From the NCBI GenBank assembly GCA_017307865.1, contig JAFKGE010000032.1:1-64000 (forward strand): a DNA stretch of 64,000 bases, read 5' to 3'. Of the stretch, positions 49,672-59,017 are shown piece by piece. Each line of letters starts with the position of its first letter. The stretch's first letter is position 1. Source of the DNA: Burkholderiales bacterium. Lineage in GTDB: Bacteria > Pseudomonadota > Gammaproteobacteria > Burkholderiales > Burkholderiaceae_C. The notes beneath the pieces are model-generated. The model made no database searches. It was not told where the DNA came from and saw only the letters and a list, made by a program, of their open reading frames with translations. A program made the position numbers and the translations under genes.

Positions 49672-51048
49672 ATGAAACACGCACTCACCACCTCCCTCTT
49701 GGCCGCCGCCCTGCTCGGCGCCATGCCCGCCCGCGCGGCCGACAACGCGGCGGACAGCGCCCTGGTCGAGCGCGGCCGCTACCTGGCCACCGCCGGCGAC
49801 TGCGTGGCCTGCCACACCGCCCCGGGCGGCAAGGCCATGGCGGGCGGCCTGGCGCTGGCCAGCCCGGTGGGCGCGATCTACTCGACCAACATCACGCCGT
49901 CCAAGACCCACGGCATCGGCAACTACACGCTGCAGCAGTTCAGCAACGCGGTGCGCCACGGCAAGCGCGCGGACGGCGCCAACCTGTTCCCCGCCATGCC
50001 CTACACCTCGTACGCCAAGACGTCGGACGAGGACGTCGCGGCCCTGTACGCCTTCTTCATGCAGGGCGTGGCGCCCGTGGACGGGGCCGCGCCCGCCACC
50101 GCGCTGCCCTTCCCCTTCAACCTCGCCCGCCCCTTTCTGGGCGTGTGGAACGCCCTGTTCCTCGACGCCGCGCCCTACCAGGCCGACGCCGCGCAAAGCG
50201 CCGAGTGGAACCGCGGCGCCTACCTGGCCCAGGGCCTGGCCCACTGCTCGACCTGCCACACGCCGCGCAACCTGCTGATGGCCGAAGACCTCAAGCGTTC
50301 GCTGGGCGGCAGCGAGCTGGGCGGCTGGTATGCGCCCAACATCACGCCCGACGCCAACAGCGGCATCGGCAACTGGAGCGCGCCCGACCTGGTCCGCTAC
50401 ATGAGCGGCCAGCCCGTGCCCGGCAAGGGCTCGGCCGCCGGCCCCATGGTCGAGGCCATAGACCACAGCCTCAGGCACCTGACGCCCGCCGACCTGCAGG
50501 CCATCGCGGTCTACCTCAAGTCCGTGCCCGCCGTGGCCAATGCCGGTGCCAGGCAGCCGGCCGACAGCTATGGCAGCCAGACCGACGCCCTTGCCACCAT
50601 CCGCGGCGTGGCCCTGCCCAAGGAGCACGACGCCATGACCGGCCCGCAGCTGTACGACGCCTACTGCGCCGCCTGCCACCAGGCCCAGGCCCAGGGCAGC
50701 GACGACGGCAGCCTGCCCTCGCTGTTCCACAACGCATCGCTGGGCCACGCCGATTCCAACAACCTGGTGCAGGTCATGCTGCACGGCGTGCCGCGTTACG
50801 GCGTGGACTCGGTCATGCCCGGTTTTGCGCAGGAGCTGAGCGACACGCAGATCACCACCCTGGGCAACTACCTGCTCGCCAGCTACGGCGACCCGCAGGC
50901 CAAGGTGAGCCAGCCGCAGGTGGCCCGGCTGCGTGCGCCGCCCAGCGCCGACACCACCCTGGTGACCCTGGCCCGCGTGGGCCTGGCGCTGGGCGTCATC
51001 GTGGTGCTGGCCTTGCTGGCCTGGCTGCTGCGCCGGCGCAAGGCTTGA
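49672..51048 (+). CDS. Membrane-bound triheme cytochrome c subunit of the FAD dehydrogenase
   Basis: This 458-residue protein has a signal peptide (residues 1-22), three class I heme sites CVACH (44-48), CSTCH (192-196) and CAACH (332-336), and a C-terminal membrane helix (VTLARVGLALGVIVVLALLAWLLRRR). It accepts electrons from the flavoprotein and passes them to ubiquinone in the inner membrane. GGGAGG precedes the ATG by 9 nt. It ends the three-gene operon. Confidence 0.9.
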   Translation: MKHALTTSLLAAALLGAMPARAADNAADSALVERGRYLATAGDCVACHTAPGGKAMAGGLALASPVGAIYSTNITPSKTHGIGNYTLQQFSNAVRHGKRADGANLFPAMPYTSYAKTSDEDVAALYAFFMQGVAPVDGAAPATALPFPFNLARPFLGVWNALFLDAAPYQADAAQSAEWNRGAYLAQGLAHCSTCHTPRNLLMAEDLKRSLGGSELGGWYAPNITPDANSGIGNWSAPDLVRYMSGQPVPGKGSAAGPMVEAIDHSLRHLTPADLQAIAVYLKSVPAVANAGARQPADSYGSQTDALATIRGVALPKEHDAMTGPQLYDAYCAACHQAQAQGSDDGSLPSLFHNASLGHADSNNLVQVMLHGVPRYGVDSVMPGFAQELSDTQITTLGNYLLASYGDPQAKVSQPQVARLRAPPSADTTLVTLARVGLALGVIVVLALLAWLLRRRKA

Positions 51049-51109
51049 ATTCGCGGCGATGCGGGGGGCCTGCGCCGAACGCGACCACCCGGCCAACGAA
51101 GGAAGCGAC

Positions 51110-51874
51110 ATGTCTTTGATCCGCTATGAAGTCAAGGAACGGGTGGCCGAAATCGGGCTCGACAACCCGCCGGTCAATGCCCTCACCGAGGCCCTGCTGG
51201 ACGACCTTCTGGCCGCGCTGGAACGCGCGGCGCGCGACCCCGAGGTGCGCGCCGTCATCGTCGGCAGCCGGGTGCCGGGCCGCTTTTGCGTCGGGCTCGA
51301 TCTGGCGGCCGTGCATCAGGGCGCGCACCCGACCGTGCGCGCCCTGCTCGATCGCCTGTACGTGCGCATGACCGAGCTGCAGTTCCAGATGGGCAAGCCC
51401 ACCATCGCGGCCGTGGGCGGCACGGCGCGCGGCGGCGGCATGACCATCGCCATTTCCTGCGACCTGATCGTCGCCGCGTCGGACGCGACTTTCGGCTACC
51501 CCGAGATCGACGCCGGCGTGCTGCCCTCCATCCACTTCACGCATCTGCCGCGCATCGTCGGCAAGCACCGCGCCTTCGAGCTGCTGTTCACCGGGCGCGC
51601 CTTCGACGCCCACGAGGCGCAGTCCCTGGGCCTGGTATCACGCATCACCGAGCCCGGCCAGGCCCTGGCCGGCGCACGCGCGCTGGCGCAAACCCTGTGC
51701 GGCAAGTCGCCCGAGGTGGTGCGCCTTGGCCGCCAGGCCTTCATGCTGGCCAACGACAACGGCTACCGACAAGCCGTGGCGGCCGCGGCCGACAGCTTTT
51801 GCAGCGTGGCCATGACCGACTCGGCCCGCGAGGGCATCGCCGCGTTTGTCGAGAAGCGCAAGCCGCGCTGGTGA
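51110..51874 (+). CDS. Enoyl-CoA hydratase/isomerase family protein
   Basis: This 254-residue crotonase-fold protein has LDNPPVNALTEALLDDLLAAL, FCVGLDLAAVHQG in place of the usual AGADL, GTARGGGMTIAISCDLIVAASDATFGYPEIDAGVLPS, and HLPRIVGKHRAFELLFTGRAFDAHEAQSLGLVSRI. The two acidic residues of classical hydratases are only partly matched, so the reaction may be isomerisation or another crotonase chemistry. GAAGG lies before the ATG at 51110. It is convergent with ychF. Confidence 0.8.
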   Translation: MSLIRYEVKERVAEIGLDNPPVNALTEALLDDLLAALERAARDPEVRAVIVGSRVPGRFCVGLDLAAVHQGAHPTVRALLDRLYVRMTELQFQMGKPTIAAVGGTARGGGMTIAISCDLIVAASDATFGYPEIDAGVLPSIHFTHLPRIVGKHRAFELLFTGRAFDAHEAQSLGLVSRITEPGQALAGARALAQTLCGKSPEVVRLGRQAFMLANDNGYRQAVAAAADSFCSVAMTDSAREGIAAFVEKRKPRW

Positions 51875-51881
51875 GCGTCGG

Positions 51882-52976
51882 TCAGACGTTGAACAGAAAG
51901 TTCATCACGTCCCCATCCCTGACGACGTACTCCTTGCCCTCGGCGCGCATCTTGCCCGCGTCCTTGGCGCCTTGCTCGCCCTTGTACGTGATGAAGTCGT
52001 CGAAAGCGATGGTTTGCGCGCGGATGAAGCCGCGCTCGAAATCGCCGTGGATCACGCCCGCCGCCTGCGGCGCGGTGTCGCCGATGTGGATGGTCCAGGC
52101 GCGCACTTCCTTGACGCCGGCGGTGAAGTAGGTCTGCAGACCCAGCAGCTTGAAGGCAGCGCGGATCAGGCGGTTCAGGCCCGGCTCGTCCTGTCCCATC
52201 TCGGCCAGGAACAGCGCCTTGTCCTCGTCGCCCATGTCGGCCATGTCGGCCTCCAGCTTGGCGCAGATCGCCACCACGGGCGCGTTCTGGCTGGCGGCGT
52301 ATTCGCGCAGCTTGTCCAGCAGCGGGTTGCCCTCGAAGCCGTCCTCGGCCACGTTGCCGACGAACATCGCCGGCTTGGCGGTGATCAGGCACAGCGGCTT
52401 GATCAGCGCCTGCTCTTCTTTGGATAGCGCCAGCGTGCGCACCGGCCTGGCCTCGTTCAGCGCCGCCTGCACGGGGCCCAGCACCTTCAGCATGGCGGCG
52501 GCTTCCTTGTCGTTGCCGCTCTTGGCGGCCTTGCCGTAGCGCTGCACGGCTTTCTCGACCGTGCCCAGGTCGGCCAGGCACAGCTCGGTCTGGATCACCT
52601 CGATGTCGGCGATCGGATCGACCTTGCCGGCCACGTGAATGACGTTGGCATCCTCAAAGCAGCGCACCACGTTGACGATGGCGTCGGTCTCGCGGATGTG
52701 CGCCAGAAACTGGTTGCCCAAGCCCTCGCCCTTGCTGGCGCCGGCCACCAGGCCCGCGATGTCGACGAACTCGACGATCGCCGGCACGATGCGCTCGGGC
52801 GTGATGATGTCGGCGAGCTGCGCGAGGCGCGGATCGGGCACCTCGACCACGCCGGTGTTGGGCTCGATGGTGCAGAAGGGATAGTTTTCGGCGGCAATGC
52901 CGGCCTTGGTGAGGGCGTTGAAGAGGGTGGACTTGCCCACATTGGGCAGGCCCACGATGCCGCATTGCAGGCTCAT
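51882..52976 (-). CDS. ychF: Redox-regulated ATPase YchF (Obg-like)
   Basis: This 364-residue P-loop protein of the Obg family prefers ATP. It has G1 [18 protein letters not shown] (residues 9-26), G3 [25 protein letters not shown], and the C-terminal TGS-like domain ending [22 protein letters not shown] replaces the GTP-specific NKxD motif, as expected for ATP use. It binds ribosomes and is linked to translation and stress. Length and start are standard. Confidence 0.94.
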   Translation of the reverse strand: MSLQCGIVGLPNVGKSTLFNALTKAGIAAENYPFCTIEPNTGVVEVPDPRLAQLADIITPERIVPAIVEFVDIAGLVAGASKGEGLGNQFLAHIRETDAIVNVVRCFEDANVIHVAGKVDPIADIEVIQTELCLADLGTVEKAVQRYGKAAKSGNDKEAAAMLKVLGPVQAALNEARPVRTLALSKEEQALIKPLCLITAKPAMFVGNVAEDGFEGNPLLDKLREYAASQNAPVVAICAKLEADMADMGDEDKALFLAEMGQDEPGLNRLIRAAFKLLGLQTYFTAGVKEVRAWTIHIGDTAPQAAGVIHGDFERGFIRAQTIAFDDFITYKGEQGAKDAGKMRAEGKEYVVRDGDVMNFLFNV

Positions 52977-53053
52977 GGCGCAGGTCTCGTCTGGATTCGG
53001 GGGAAGCGCCGATTGTACCGGCGCGGCGGGGTTGCGCCGGTCGGCAGTTTATG

Positions 53054-53107
53054 AGTCAAATCAACCGCCAGCGCCCATCCATCAAGCGCGGACAGCTATT
53101 GATTTGA
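53054..53107 (-). repeat. Dispersed GATAGCTG repeat, copy 11
   Basis: The inverted copy GTCAAATCAACCGCCAGCGCC, then TCAAGCGCGGACAGCTATTG, lies between ychF and the MOSC gene. Confidence 0.7.
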
Positions 53108-53112
53108 TAGTT

Positions 53113-53982
53113 TCAATCGAACAGCCAATCGCCCTCCACCGCATCCCCCACGCGCAGCGTGCGCTCCACGCCGCCCAGGATGATGGCGTTCATGCCGAAG
53201 GTGAGCTGCCCGTCCACGCGCGCATCGGCGCGGTACTGGCTCAGCGTGGCCAGCACTTCGGGGCTGCTCTGGGCGGTCTGCGGGTCGATGTTGGGGATGG
53301 GGCAGCGCGCGCAGGGCTTGACGGGTTTGAGCACCACCGGGCCGTCGGCGGTGGCGATGCGCAGCTGGGCCAGGCGGTCTTCGTCGTGCGGCTCGACGCC
53401 GGCCAGCACCAGGTTGGGCCGCAGCCGCTCGATGCCCACCGGCGCGTGGCCGGCGGCCTGCAGGCGGCGGTTGAGCTCGGCCAGCGAGGCCTCGCTGGTG
53501 ACCAGGAAGGGGTAGCCGTCGACGAACTGGTTGACGGCCTCGATGCCGCCCGTCCACTTCAGGTTGGACAGACGCCGCACCTCGGGGTCGAAGCGCGCCA
53601 GGCGCAGGCCGGGCTGGCCCAGAAAATCGCTGAACCACTGGCCGGCGATGTCGCCCATGTCCCAGGCGTCGAGCTCGTCGTTCCACACGCGCACGTGCAG
53701 GGGGCGTTCGACCTCGTCGATGCCCAGGTGCAAGGCCAGCATGCCGGGTGCCCGCAGCACCACTTCGCTCAGGCGGATCTGCGGGCGCACCAGCGCCATG
53801 CGGGGCCACTCGCGCTGCGTCAAGAACTGGCCCTCGCCATCGACCACCATCCAGGCGCGGTCCAGGTCCAGCCCGGTCTCGGCCAGCAGCGCCTCGCCCA
53901 GCTCCACGCCCGCGCAGGACTTGACGGGGTAGACAAACAGGCGCGCCACGCGGGCGCGGACATCGGGTTCGGGCTGCTGCAT
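53113..53982 (-). CDS. MOSC domain protein (YcbX-like)
   Basis: This 289-residue protein has an N-terminal MOSC-associated beta-barrel (ARVARLFVYPVKSCAGVELGEALLAETGLDLDRAWMVVD) and a C-terminal MOSC domain with the molybdenum-cofactor Cys in KPCARCPIPNIDP. YcbX-like proteins use molybdenum cofactor to reduce N-hydroxylated compounds. The ATG at 53982 gives the family start; 54012 and 54084 are in-frame alternatives that overlap the divergent gene's upstream region. No [2Fe-2S] ferredoxin domain is attached. Confidence 0.85.
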   Translation of the reverse strand: MQQPEPDVRARVARLFVYPVKSCAGVELGEALLAETGLDLDRAWMVVDGEGQFLTQREWPRMALVRPQIRLSEVVLRAPGMLALHLGIDEVERPLHVRVWNDELDAWDMGDIAGQWFSDFLGQPGLRLARFDPEVRRLSNLKWTGGIEAVNQFVDGYPFLVTSEASLAELNRRLQAAGHAPVGIERLRPNLVLAGVEPHDEDRLAQLRIATADGPVVLKPVKPCARCPIPNIDPQTAQSSPEVLATLSQYRADARVDGQLTFGMNAIILGGVERTLRVGDAVEGDWLFD

Positions 53983-54089
53983 GATGATCAACGGGGCAAG
54001 ACAGGCCGCCATTGTCCGCGCAACGGCGCGCGGCCCCGCGCTACCATGGCCATGCACGCCCCCGCACGCTTCAGCCCACCGCACCGCCC

Positions 54090-55043
54090 ATGATCCGCAA
54101 ACTGTCCTGGCTCGTCGCCGCCCTGCTGCTGGCCCTGGCCGCCTACTGCGGCGGCATCGGCTGGCAGCTGTCCAGCGGCCTCAAGCAGATGGTGACGGTG
54201 GGCGGGCCGTTCACCAACCGCACGCTGCAAACGCGCGACCCGCTCACGCTGGACTACGACGGCGATCCGCAGCGCGCCTTCGGCTGGCCGTTCGAGTCCG
54301 TGTCCATCGCGTCCGAGCTCGGCCCGCTGCCGGCCTGGGTGATTCCGCCCGCAGCCGGCGCGGGCGACATCTGGATGGTCTACACCCACGGCATCGGCGG
54401 CCGGCGCGAGGACGGCTACCGCGTGGCCAGCGTGGCGCGGCCGCTGGGCATCACCACGCTGCTGTACGCCTACCGCAACGACGCCGGCGCGCCGCGCTCG
54501 CCCGACGGCATCTACAGCTTCGGCCTGACCGAATGGCACGACCTGGACGCCGCGGTCGAAACGGCGCGGCGCCATGGCGCCAGGCACATCATCCTGGCCG
54601 CGCAGTCGATGGGCGGCGCCATCGTGGGGCAATACCTGCGCCACGCGCCGCACACCGAGGACGTCGTCGCAGCGGTGCTGGACGCGCCGGCGCTGGACTT
54701 GCGCGCCACGCTGCAGCATTACGTCGAGGCCAAGCGCCTGCCGCTGAGCGGTGCCGTGACCTGGGTGGCGACGCAAATCACGCCCTGGCGCGTGGGCATC
54801 CGACTGGACGACACGCTGACCCTGCCGGTGTTCGCCACCCGGCCGCGCTTTTTGTTCGACGCGCACGGCGACACCGACGCGCTGGTGCCCATCGTCATCA
54901 GCGACGAGCTGAAGCGCCTGCGCCCGGACATGACCTATGTGCGCACCCATGCGCGGCACGTCGAGTCGTGGTCGGAAGACCCGGCGCGCTACCGGGCCGC
55001 GCTGCGCGGCTTCCTGGAAAAGGTGCTGGCCGCGGAGCATTAG
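54090..55043 (+). CDS. Alpha/beta-hydrolase with N-terminal membrane anchor
   Basis: This 317-residue hydrolase has an N-terminal hydrophobic segment (residues 5-24) and an alpha/beta-hydrolase fold. Visible motifs are VYTHGIGG for the oxyanion side, the nucleophile elbow AAQSMGGAIVG with Ser173, an acid in FDAHGDTDALVP, and a His in RTHARHVESW. It is probably an envelope-facing esterase or lipase of unknown substrate. It is divergent from the MOSC gene and 41 nt upstream of a flavin monooxygenase gene. Confidence 0.78.
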   Translation: MIRKLSWLVAALLLALAAYCGGIGWQLSSGLKQMVTVGGPFTNRTLQTRDPLTLDYDGDPQRAFGWPFESVSIASELGPLPAWVIPPAAGAGDIWMVYTHGIGGRREDGYRVASVARPLGITTLLYAYRNDAGAPRSPDGIYSFGLTEWHDLDAAVETARRHGARHIILAAQSMGGAIVGQYLRHAPHTEDVVAAVLDAPALDLRATLQHYVEAKRLPLSGAVTWVATQITPWRVGIRLDDTLTLPVFATRPRFLFDAHGDTDALVPIVISDELKRLRPDMTYVRTHARHVESWSEDPARYRAALRGFLEKVLAAEH

Positions 55044-55084
55044 CCCGCCCGACCGGTGCTGCGGCGCCTTCATACAATCGACGC

Positions 55085-56209
55085 ATGGCCTTCGAGCATG
55101 ACCTTTGCATCCGCGGTGCCGGCATCGTCGGGCGCACGCTGGCGCTGCTGGCCGCGCGCGATCGCCTGCGCGTGGCGCTGGTAGCGCCGCCCGCCGGCCC
55201 GCCGGCCACGGCCGACGTGCGCGCCTACGCCATCAGCCCCGCCGTGCAGGCCCTGCTGCAGTCGCTGCGCTGCTGGCCGGAGGGCGTGGCCGCCACCCCC
55301 GTGCTGGCCATGCAGGTGCAGGCCGACCAGCAGGGCGCCGTGCACTTCAGCGCCCAGCAGCAGGGCGTGGCCGCGCTCAACTGGATCGTCGACGTGCCGC
55401 GGCTGGAGCAGTTGCTGGCCGAGGCCGTGCGCTATCAGAGCGCCATCGACGTGATCGACGCGCCGGTGGCCGCACCGCTGACGGTGGTGTGCGAGGGCCG
55501 CGCCAGCGCCACGCGCGCCGAGCTGGGCATCGAATACGACAGCGTGCGCTACCCGCAGCACGCCCTGGCCACCCGGCTGGACTGCGAGCGCCCGCACGAG
55601 CAGGTGGCGCGCCAGTGGTTCACGTCCGAGGGCGACGTCCTGGCCTTTTTGCCCCTGGGCGGCCCGGGCGGGCGCGAGGTGGCGGTGGTCTGGTCGCTGG
55701 CCAGCGAGCGCGCCGCGCTGGTTGCCGCCTGGGACGACGCCACCCTGGCCGCGCACCTGCACGACATGAGCGGCGACGCCCTGGGCGCGCTGCAGGTGCA
55801 AGGCGCGCGCGCCAGCTGGCCGCTGGTGCTGGCGCACGCGCGCCGCTGGGTCGGCGCCATGCCGGGGCGCGTGGGTGAAAGCTTTGCGCTGGCCGGCGAT
55901 GCCGCGCACGCCATGCACCCGCTGGCCGGCCAGGGCCTGAACGTGGGCCTGGGCGACGCCGCCGAGCTGGCGCGCGTGCTGGCCGCGCGCGAGCGCTGGC
56001 GCCCCGTATCCGACCTGCGCCTGCTGCGCCGCTACGAGCGCGCGCGCCAGGGCCACTGGCTGCGCATGCGCTGGGCCACCGACGGCCTGCAACTGCTGTT
56101 CGGCCACCCCGGGCCGCTGGCCGGCCCGCTGCGCAACTGGGGCATGACCCTGTTCGACCACAGCGGCCCGCTCAAGGCGCGCGTCGCCCGCCTGGCCATG
56201 AACGTCTGA
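55085..56209 (+). CDS. UbiH/UbiF-like FAD-dependent monooxygenase
   Basis: This 374-residue flavoprotein of the UbiH/COQ6 family starts DLCIRGAGIVGRTLALLAARDRLRVALV (the FAD GxGxxG site is partly altered). It has FALAGDAAHAMHPLAGQGLNVGLGDAAELARVL, the conserved GD and ribityl-binding motif of ubiquinone hydroxylases, and ends in the usual helical tail. It probably hydroxylates a ubiquinone precursor ring. Which ring position is modified cannot be decided. dsbC lies 75 nt downstream. Confidence 0.85.
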   Translation: MAFEHDLCIRGAGIVGRTLALLAARDRLRVALVAPPAGPPATADVRAYAISPAVQALLQSLRCWPEGVAATPVLAMQVQADQQGAVHFSAQQQGVAALNWIVDVPRLEQLLAEAVRYQSAIDVIDAPVAAPLTVVCEGRASATRAELGIEYDSVRYPQHALATRLDCERPHEQVARQWFTSEGDVLAFLPLGGPGGREVAVVWSLASERAALVAAWDDATLAAHLHDMSGDALGALQVQGARASWPLVLAHARRWVGAMPGRVGESFALAGDAAHAMHPLAGQGLNVGLGDAAELARVLAARERWRPVSDLRLLRRYERARQGHWLRMRWATDGLQLLFGHPGPLAGPLRNWGMTLFDHSGPLKARVARLAMNV

Positions 56210-56284
56210 CGGGAACCGTCCGCGCCTTGGCGGTGTCCCAGTTCTTCATCCCTTTCGATCCACCCTTTTGACAAGAAGCCGTTC

Positions 56285-57001
56285 ATGAACCTCACCCCCA
56301 CCCCGCGCCGCTGGCTGGCCGTCTTGGCGCTGGCCCTGCTGCCGCTGCTGGCCGGCGCGCAGGAGGCCACCCTGCGCAAGACCCTGATGGACCGCATTCC
56401 GGGCCTGACGCAGATCGACGAGGTCAGCAAGACGCCCATGCCCGGCCTGTTCGAGGTGCGCATCGGCAACGACATCTTCTACAGCGACGCCGAGGGCAAC
56501 TACCTGATCCAGGGCGCGCTGATCGACACCCGCGCGCGCAAGAACCTGACCGAAGAGCGCATCGACAAGCTCACCGCCATCAACTTCAAGGACCTGCAGC
56601 TCAAGAACGCCTTCACCGTCGTGCGCGGCAACGGCAAGCGCAAGCTGGCGGTGTTCGAAGACCCCAACTGCCCCTACTGCAAGCGCTTCGAGGCCGACCT
56701 CGAAAAAATCGACAACGTCACCGTCCACACCTTCCTGATCCCCATCCTGGGGCCCGACTCGGTCGAGAAGTCCAAGCAGATCTGGTGCAGCACCGACAAG
56801 GCCAAGACCTGGGACGACTGGATGCTGCGCCACGTCGCGCCCAAGGGCGCGTCCAAGTGCGACACCGCCGCGCTGGACGCCAACGTGGCGTTTGCGCGCA
56901 AGTACAACATCACCGGCACGCCCACCTTGGTGTTCGTCGACGGCCACCGCGTGCCCGGCGCCATCAACGCGCAGCAGATCGAGCAACTGCTCGCCCGCTG
57001 A
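56285..57001 (+). CDS. dsbC: Thiol:disulfide interchange protein DsbC
   Basis: This 238-residue periplasmic disulfide isomerase has a signal peptide (residues 1-25, ending AGA), an N-terminal dimerisation domain (FEVRIGNDIFYSDAEGNYLIQGALID) and a thioredoxin fold with the active site Cys129-Pro-Tyr-Cys132 in FEDPNCPYCKRFE. A second disulfide pair (Cys168 and Cys192) and the cis-Pro in ITGTPTLVFVDG are also present. It reshuffles wrong disulfides in secreted proteins. A dispersed repeat follows the stop. Confidence 0.93.
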   Translation: MNLTPTPRRWLAVLALALLPLLAGAQEATLRKTLMDRIPGLTQIDEVSKTPMPGLFEVRIGNDIFYSDAEGNYLIQGALIDTRARKNLTEERIDKLTAINFKDLQLKNAFTVVRGNGKRKLAVFEDPNCPYCKRFEADLEKIDNVTVHTFLIPILGPDSVEKSKQIWCSTDKAKTWDDWMLRHVAPKGASKCDTAALDANVAFARKYNITGTPTLVFVDGHRVPGAINAQQIEQLLAR

Positions 57002-57007
57002 CATGAA

Positions 57008-57170
57008 CGACCCCCGTTGCTCCACTCGCTGCGCGATGTTGCGCCTCCCCCCTCCAGGGGGCATCGCCCGTGGCCGGTACAAGCCCGGCCATGGCGATCA
57101 CTGGCCCGGCCTGCTCCGCGGCCAGCGGGCTCTTGGAGTTTTGTGCGGCGCTGGTGCCATCCATTGCTGA
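57008..57170 (+). repeat. Second dispersed repeat family, long copy
   Basis: CGTTGCTCCACTCGCTGCGC, then a CCCCC-TCCA-GGGGG hairpin, GATCACTGGC and GCCTGCTCCGCGGCC lie in the 192-nt gap between dsbC and the M61 peptidase gene. It is the direct-orientation match of 43098-43262. Confidence 0.7.
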
Positions 57171-57193
57171 GCGCTCGCGCGTCTTCGATTTTC

Positions 57194-59017
57194 ATGGCTG
57201 TTGTCGCCCCCATCCACTACCGCGTCGAAGCGGCCGACCTGCACGGCCATCGCTACGCCGTCGAGTTGCGCATCGCCAAGCCGGCGGCCGAGCAGACGGT
57301 GTCGCTGCCGGTGTGGATTCCGGGCAGCTACCTGGTGCGCGAGTTCGCCCGCCACCTGAACGGCCTGACCGCGTGGCAGGGCGACGCCGCCTGCGCGCTG
57401 CGCCAAATCGACAAGTGCAGCTGGCGCGTCGACTGCGACCCGCGCCAGCCGCTGGTGTTGCGCTACGAGGTCTACGCCTTCGACGCCTCGGTGCGCACCG
57501 CCTGGCTGGACGCCGAGCGGGGCTTTTTCAACGGCACCAGCCTGCTGCTGCGCGTGCACGGGCAGGACGGCGACGCGCACCAGCTGACGGTGCCTGCGCC
57601 CAAGGCGGCGCCGCACTGGCAGCTGGCCACCGCCATGAAGCCGCGGCGCGTGGATGCGCGCGGCTTCGGCGACTACGTGGCGCGCAACTACGACGAGCTG
57701 GTCGACCACCCCATCGAGCTGGGCGCGTTCTGGAGCGGCAGCTTCGAGGCCTGCGGCGTGCCGCACCGCTTCGTCGTCGCCGGCGCGCCGGCTTCGTTCG
57801 ACGGCGCGCGCCTGCTGCGCGACGCGCAGACCGTGTGCGAGACGGCCATCCGCTTCTGGCACCCCGAGGGCGCGCCGCCGCACGATCACTACGTGTTCAT
57901 GCTCAATGCGGTCGAAGACGCCTACGGCGGCCTGGAGCACCGCGCCAGCACCGCCCTGATCTGCAAGCGCGCCGACCTGCCGCGCATCGGCGCGCCCGAC
58001 AGCGCCGTCGCCGCGGGCGAGGGCTACGTCACGCTGCTGGGCCTGATCAGCCACGAGTACTTCCACACCTGGAACGTCAAGCGCCTCAAGCCGGCCGAGT
58101 TCGCGCCCTACGACTACACGCGCGAGAACCCGACCGAGCTGCTGTGGTTCTTCGAGGGCTTCACCAGCTACTACGACGACCTGCTGCTGCGCCGCGCCGG
58201 CCTGATCGACGACGTGGCCTATTGCAAGCTGCTGACCAAGACCGCCAACCAGGTGCTGCAGGCGCCCGGGCGGCGCGTGCAGTCGGTGGCGCAGGCCAGC
58301 TTCGACGCCTGGCTGCGCTACTACCGCCCGGACGAGAACACGCCCAACAGCACCATCAGCTACTACACCAAGGGCGCGCTGGTGGCGCTGTGCCTGGACC
58401 TCACCCTGCGCGGCGAAGGCCGGGCGACGCTGGACGAGGTCATGCGCGCGCTGTGGCGGCGCTGCCAGGGCGGCCCGCTGCGCGAGGACGACGTCGCCGC
58501 CGTGCTGGCCGAGCTGGGCGGGCGCAGCTACGCGCCCGAACTGGCCGCCTGGGTGCACGGCACCGACGAGCTGCCGCTGGAGCGCCTGCTGACGGCGCAG
58601 GGCGTGCAGGTGCTGCAAGACCCGGCGCCGCTGGCGCAGGCGCTGGGCCTGCGCGTCGCCGAGCAGGCCGGCATCACCGTCAAGGTGGTGCTGGACGGCG
58701 GCCCTGCCGCCGCCGCCGGCCTGGCCGCCGGCGACGAATGGCTGGGCCTGGAGGTGCCCGACCCCGCGCCGCGCGGCGCGCGCCCGGCTCGCAAGGGTGC
58801 GGCCGCCTCAGCCTCAGCCTCAGCCTCCGCCTGGCGCCTGCGCCGGCTCGACGAGCTGCCCCTGTTTGCCGGCCCGCAGCGCCAGGTCACCGCCCTGGTC
58901 GCGCGCGAGCAGCACCTGCTGCGCCTGCCGCTCACCCTGCCCACCCCCACCACCACCTGGCGCCTGGCGCCGCGCCCGCCCACCGACAGCGCCGCCCCAT
59001 CGTGGCCCGGCGCCTGA
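57194..59017 (+). CDS. M61 family metallopeptidase (glycyl aminopeptidase-like, with PDZ)
   Basis: This 607-residue protein has an N-terminal M61 beta-domain (VSLPVWIPGSYLVREFARHLNGL) and a thermolysin-like catalytic domain with His287-Glu288-x-x-His291 (SHEYFHTWNVKRLKPAEF). The third-ligand Glu follows in TELLWFFEGFTSYYDDLLLRRAG. A C-terminal PDZ-like domain is present (ITVKVVLDGGPAAAAGLAAGDEWLGL) with a Ser/Ala repeat in its loop. M61 enzymes release N-terminal Gly or Ala. No signal peptide is evident. The 3' end overlaps the DUF3108 gene. Confidence 0.88.
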   Translation: MAVVAPIHYRVEAADLHGHRYAVELRIAKPAAEQTVSLPVWIPGSYLVREFARHLNGLTAWQGDAACALRQIDKCSWRVDCDPRQPLVLRYEVYAFDASVRTAWLDAERGFFNGTSLLLRVHGQDGDAHQLTVPAPKAAPHWQLATAMKPRRVDARGFGDYVARNYDELVDHPIELGAFWSGSFEACGVPHRFVVAGAPASFDGARLLRDAQTVCETAIRFWHPEGAPPHDHYVFMLNAVEDAYGGLEHRASTALICKRADLPRIGAPDSAVAAGEGYVTLLGLISHEYFHTWNVKRLKPAEFAPYDYTRENPTELLWFFEGFTSYYDDLLLRRAGLIDDVAYCKLLTKTANQVLQAPGRRVQSVAQASFDAWLRYYRPDENTPNSTISYYTKGALVALCLDLTLRGEGRATLDEVMRALWRRCQGGPLREDDVAAVLAELGGRSYAPELAAWVHGTDELPLERLLTAQGVQVLQDPAPLAQALGLRVAEQAGITVKVVLDGGPAAAAGLAAGDEWLGLEVPDPAPRGARPARKGAAASASASASAWRLRRLDELPLFAGPQRQVTALVAREQHLLRLPLTLPTPTTTWRLAPRPPTDSAAPSWPGA

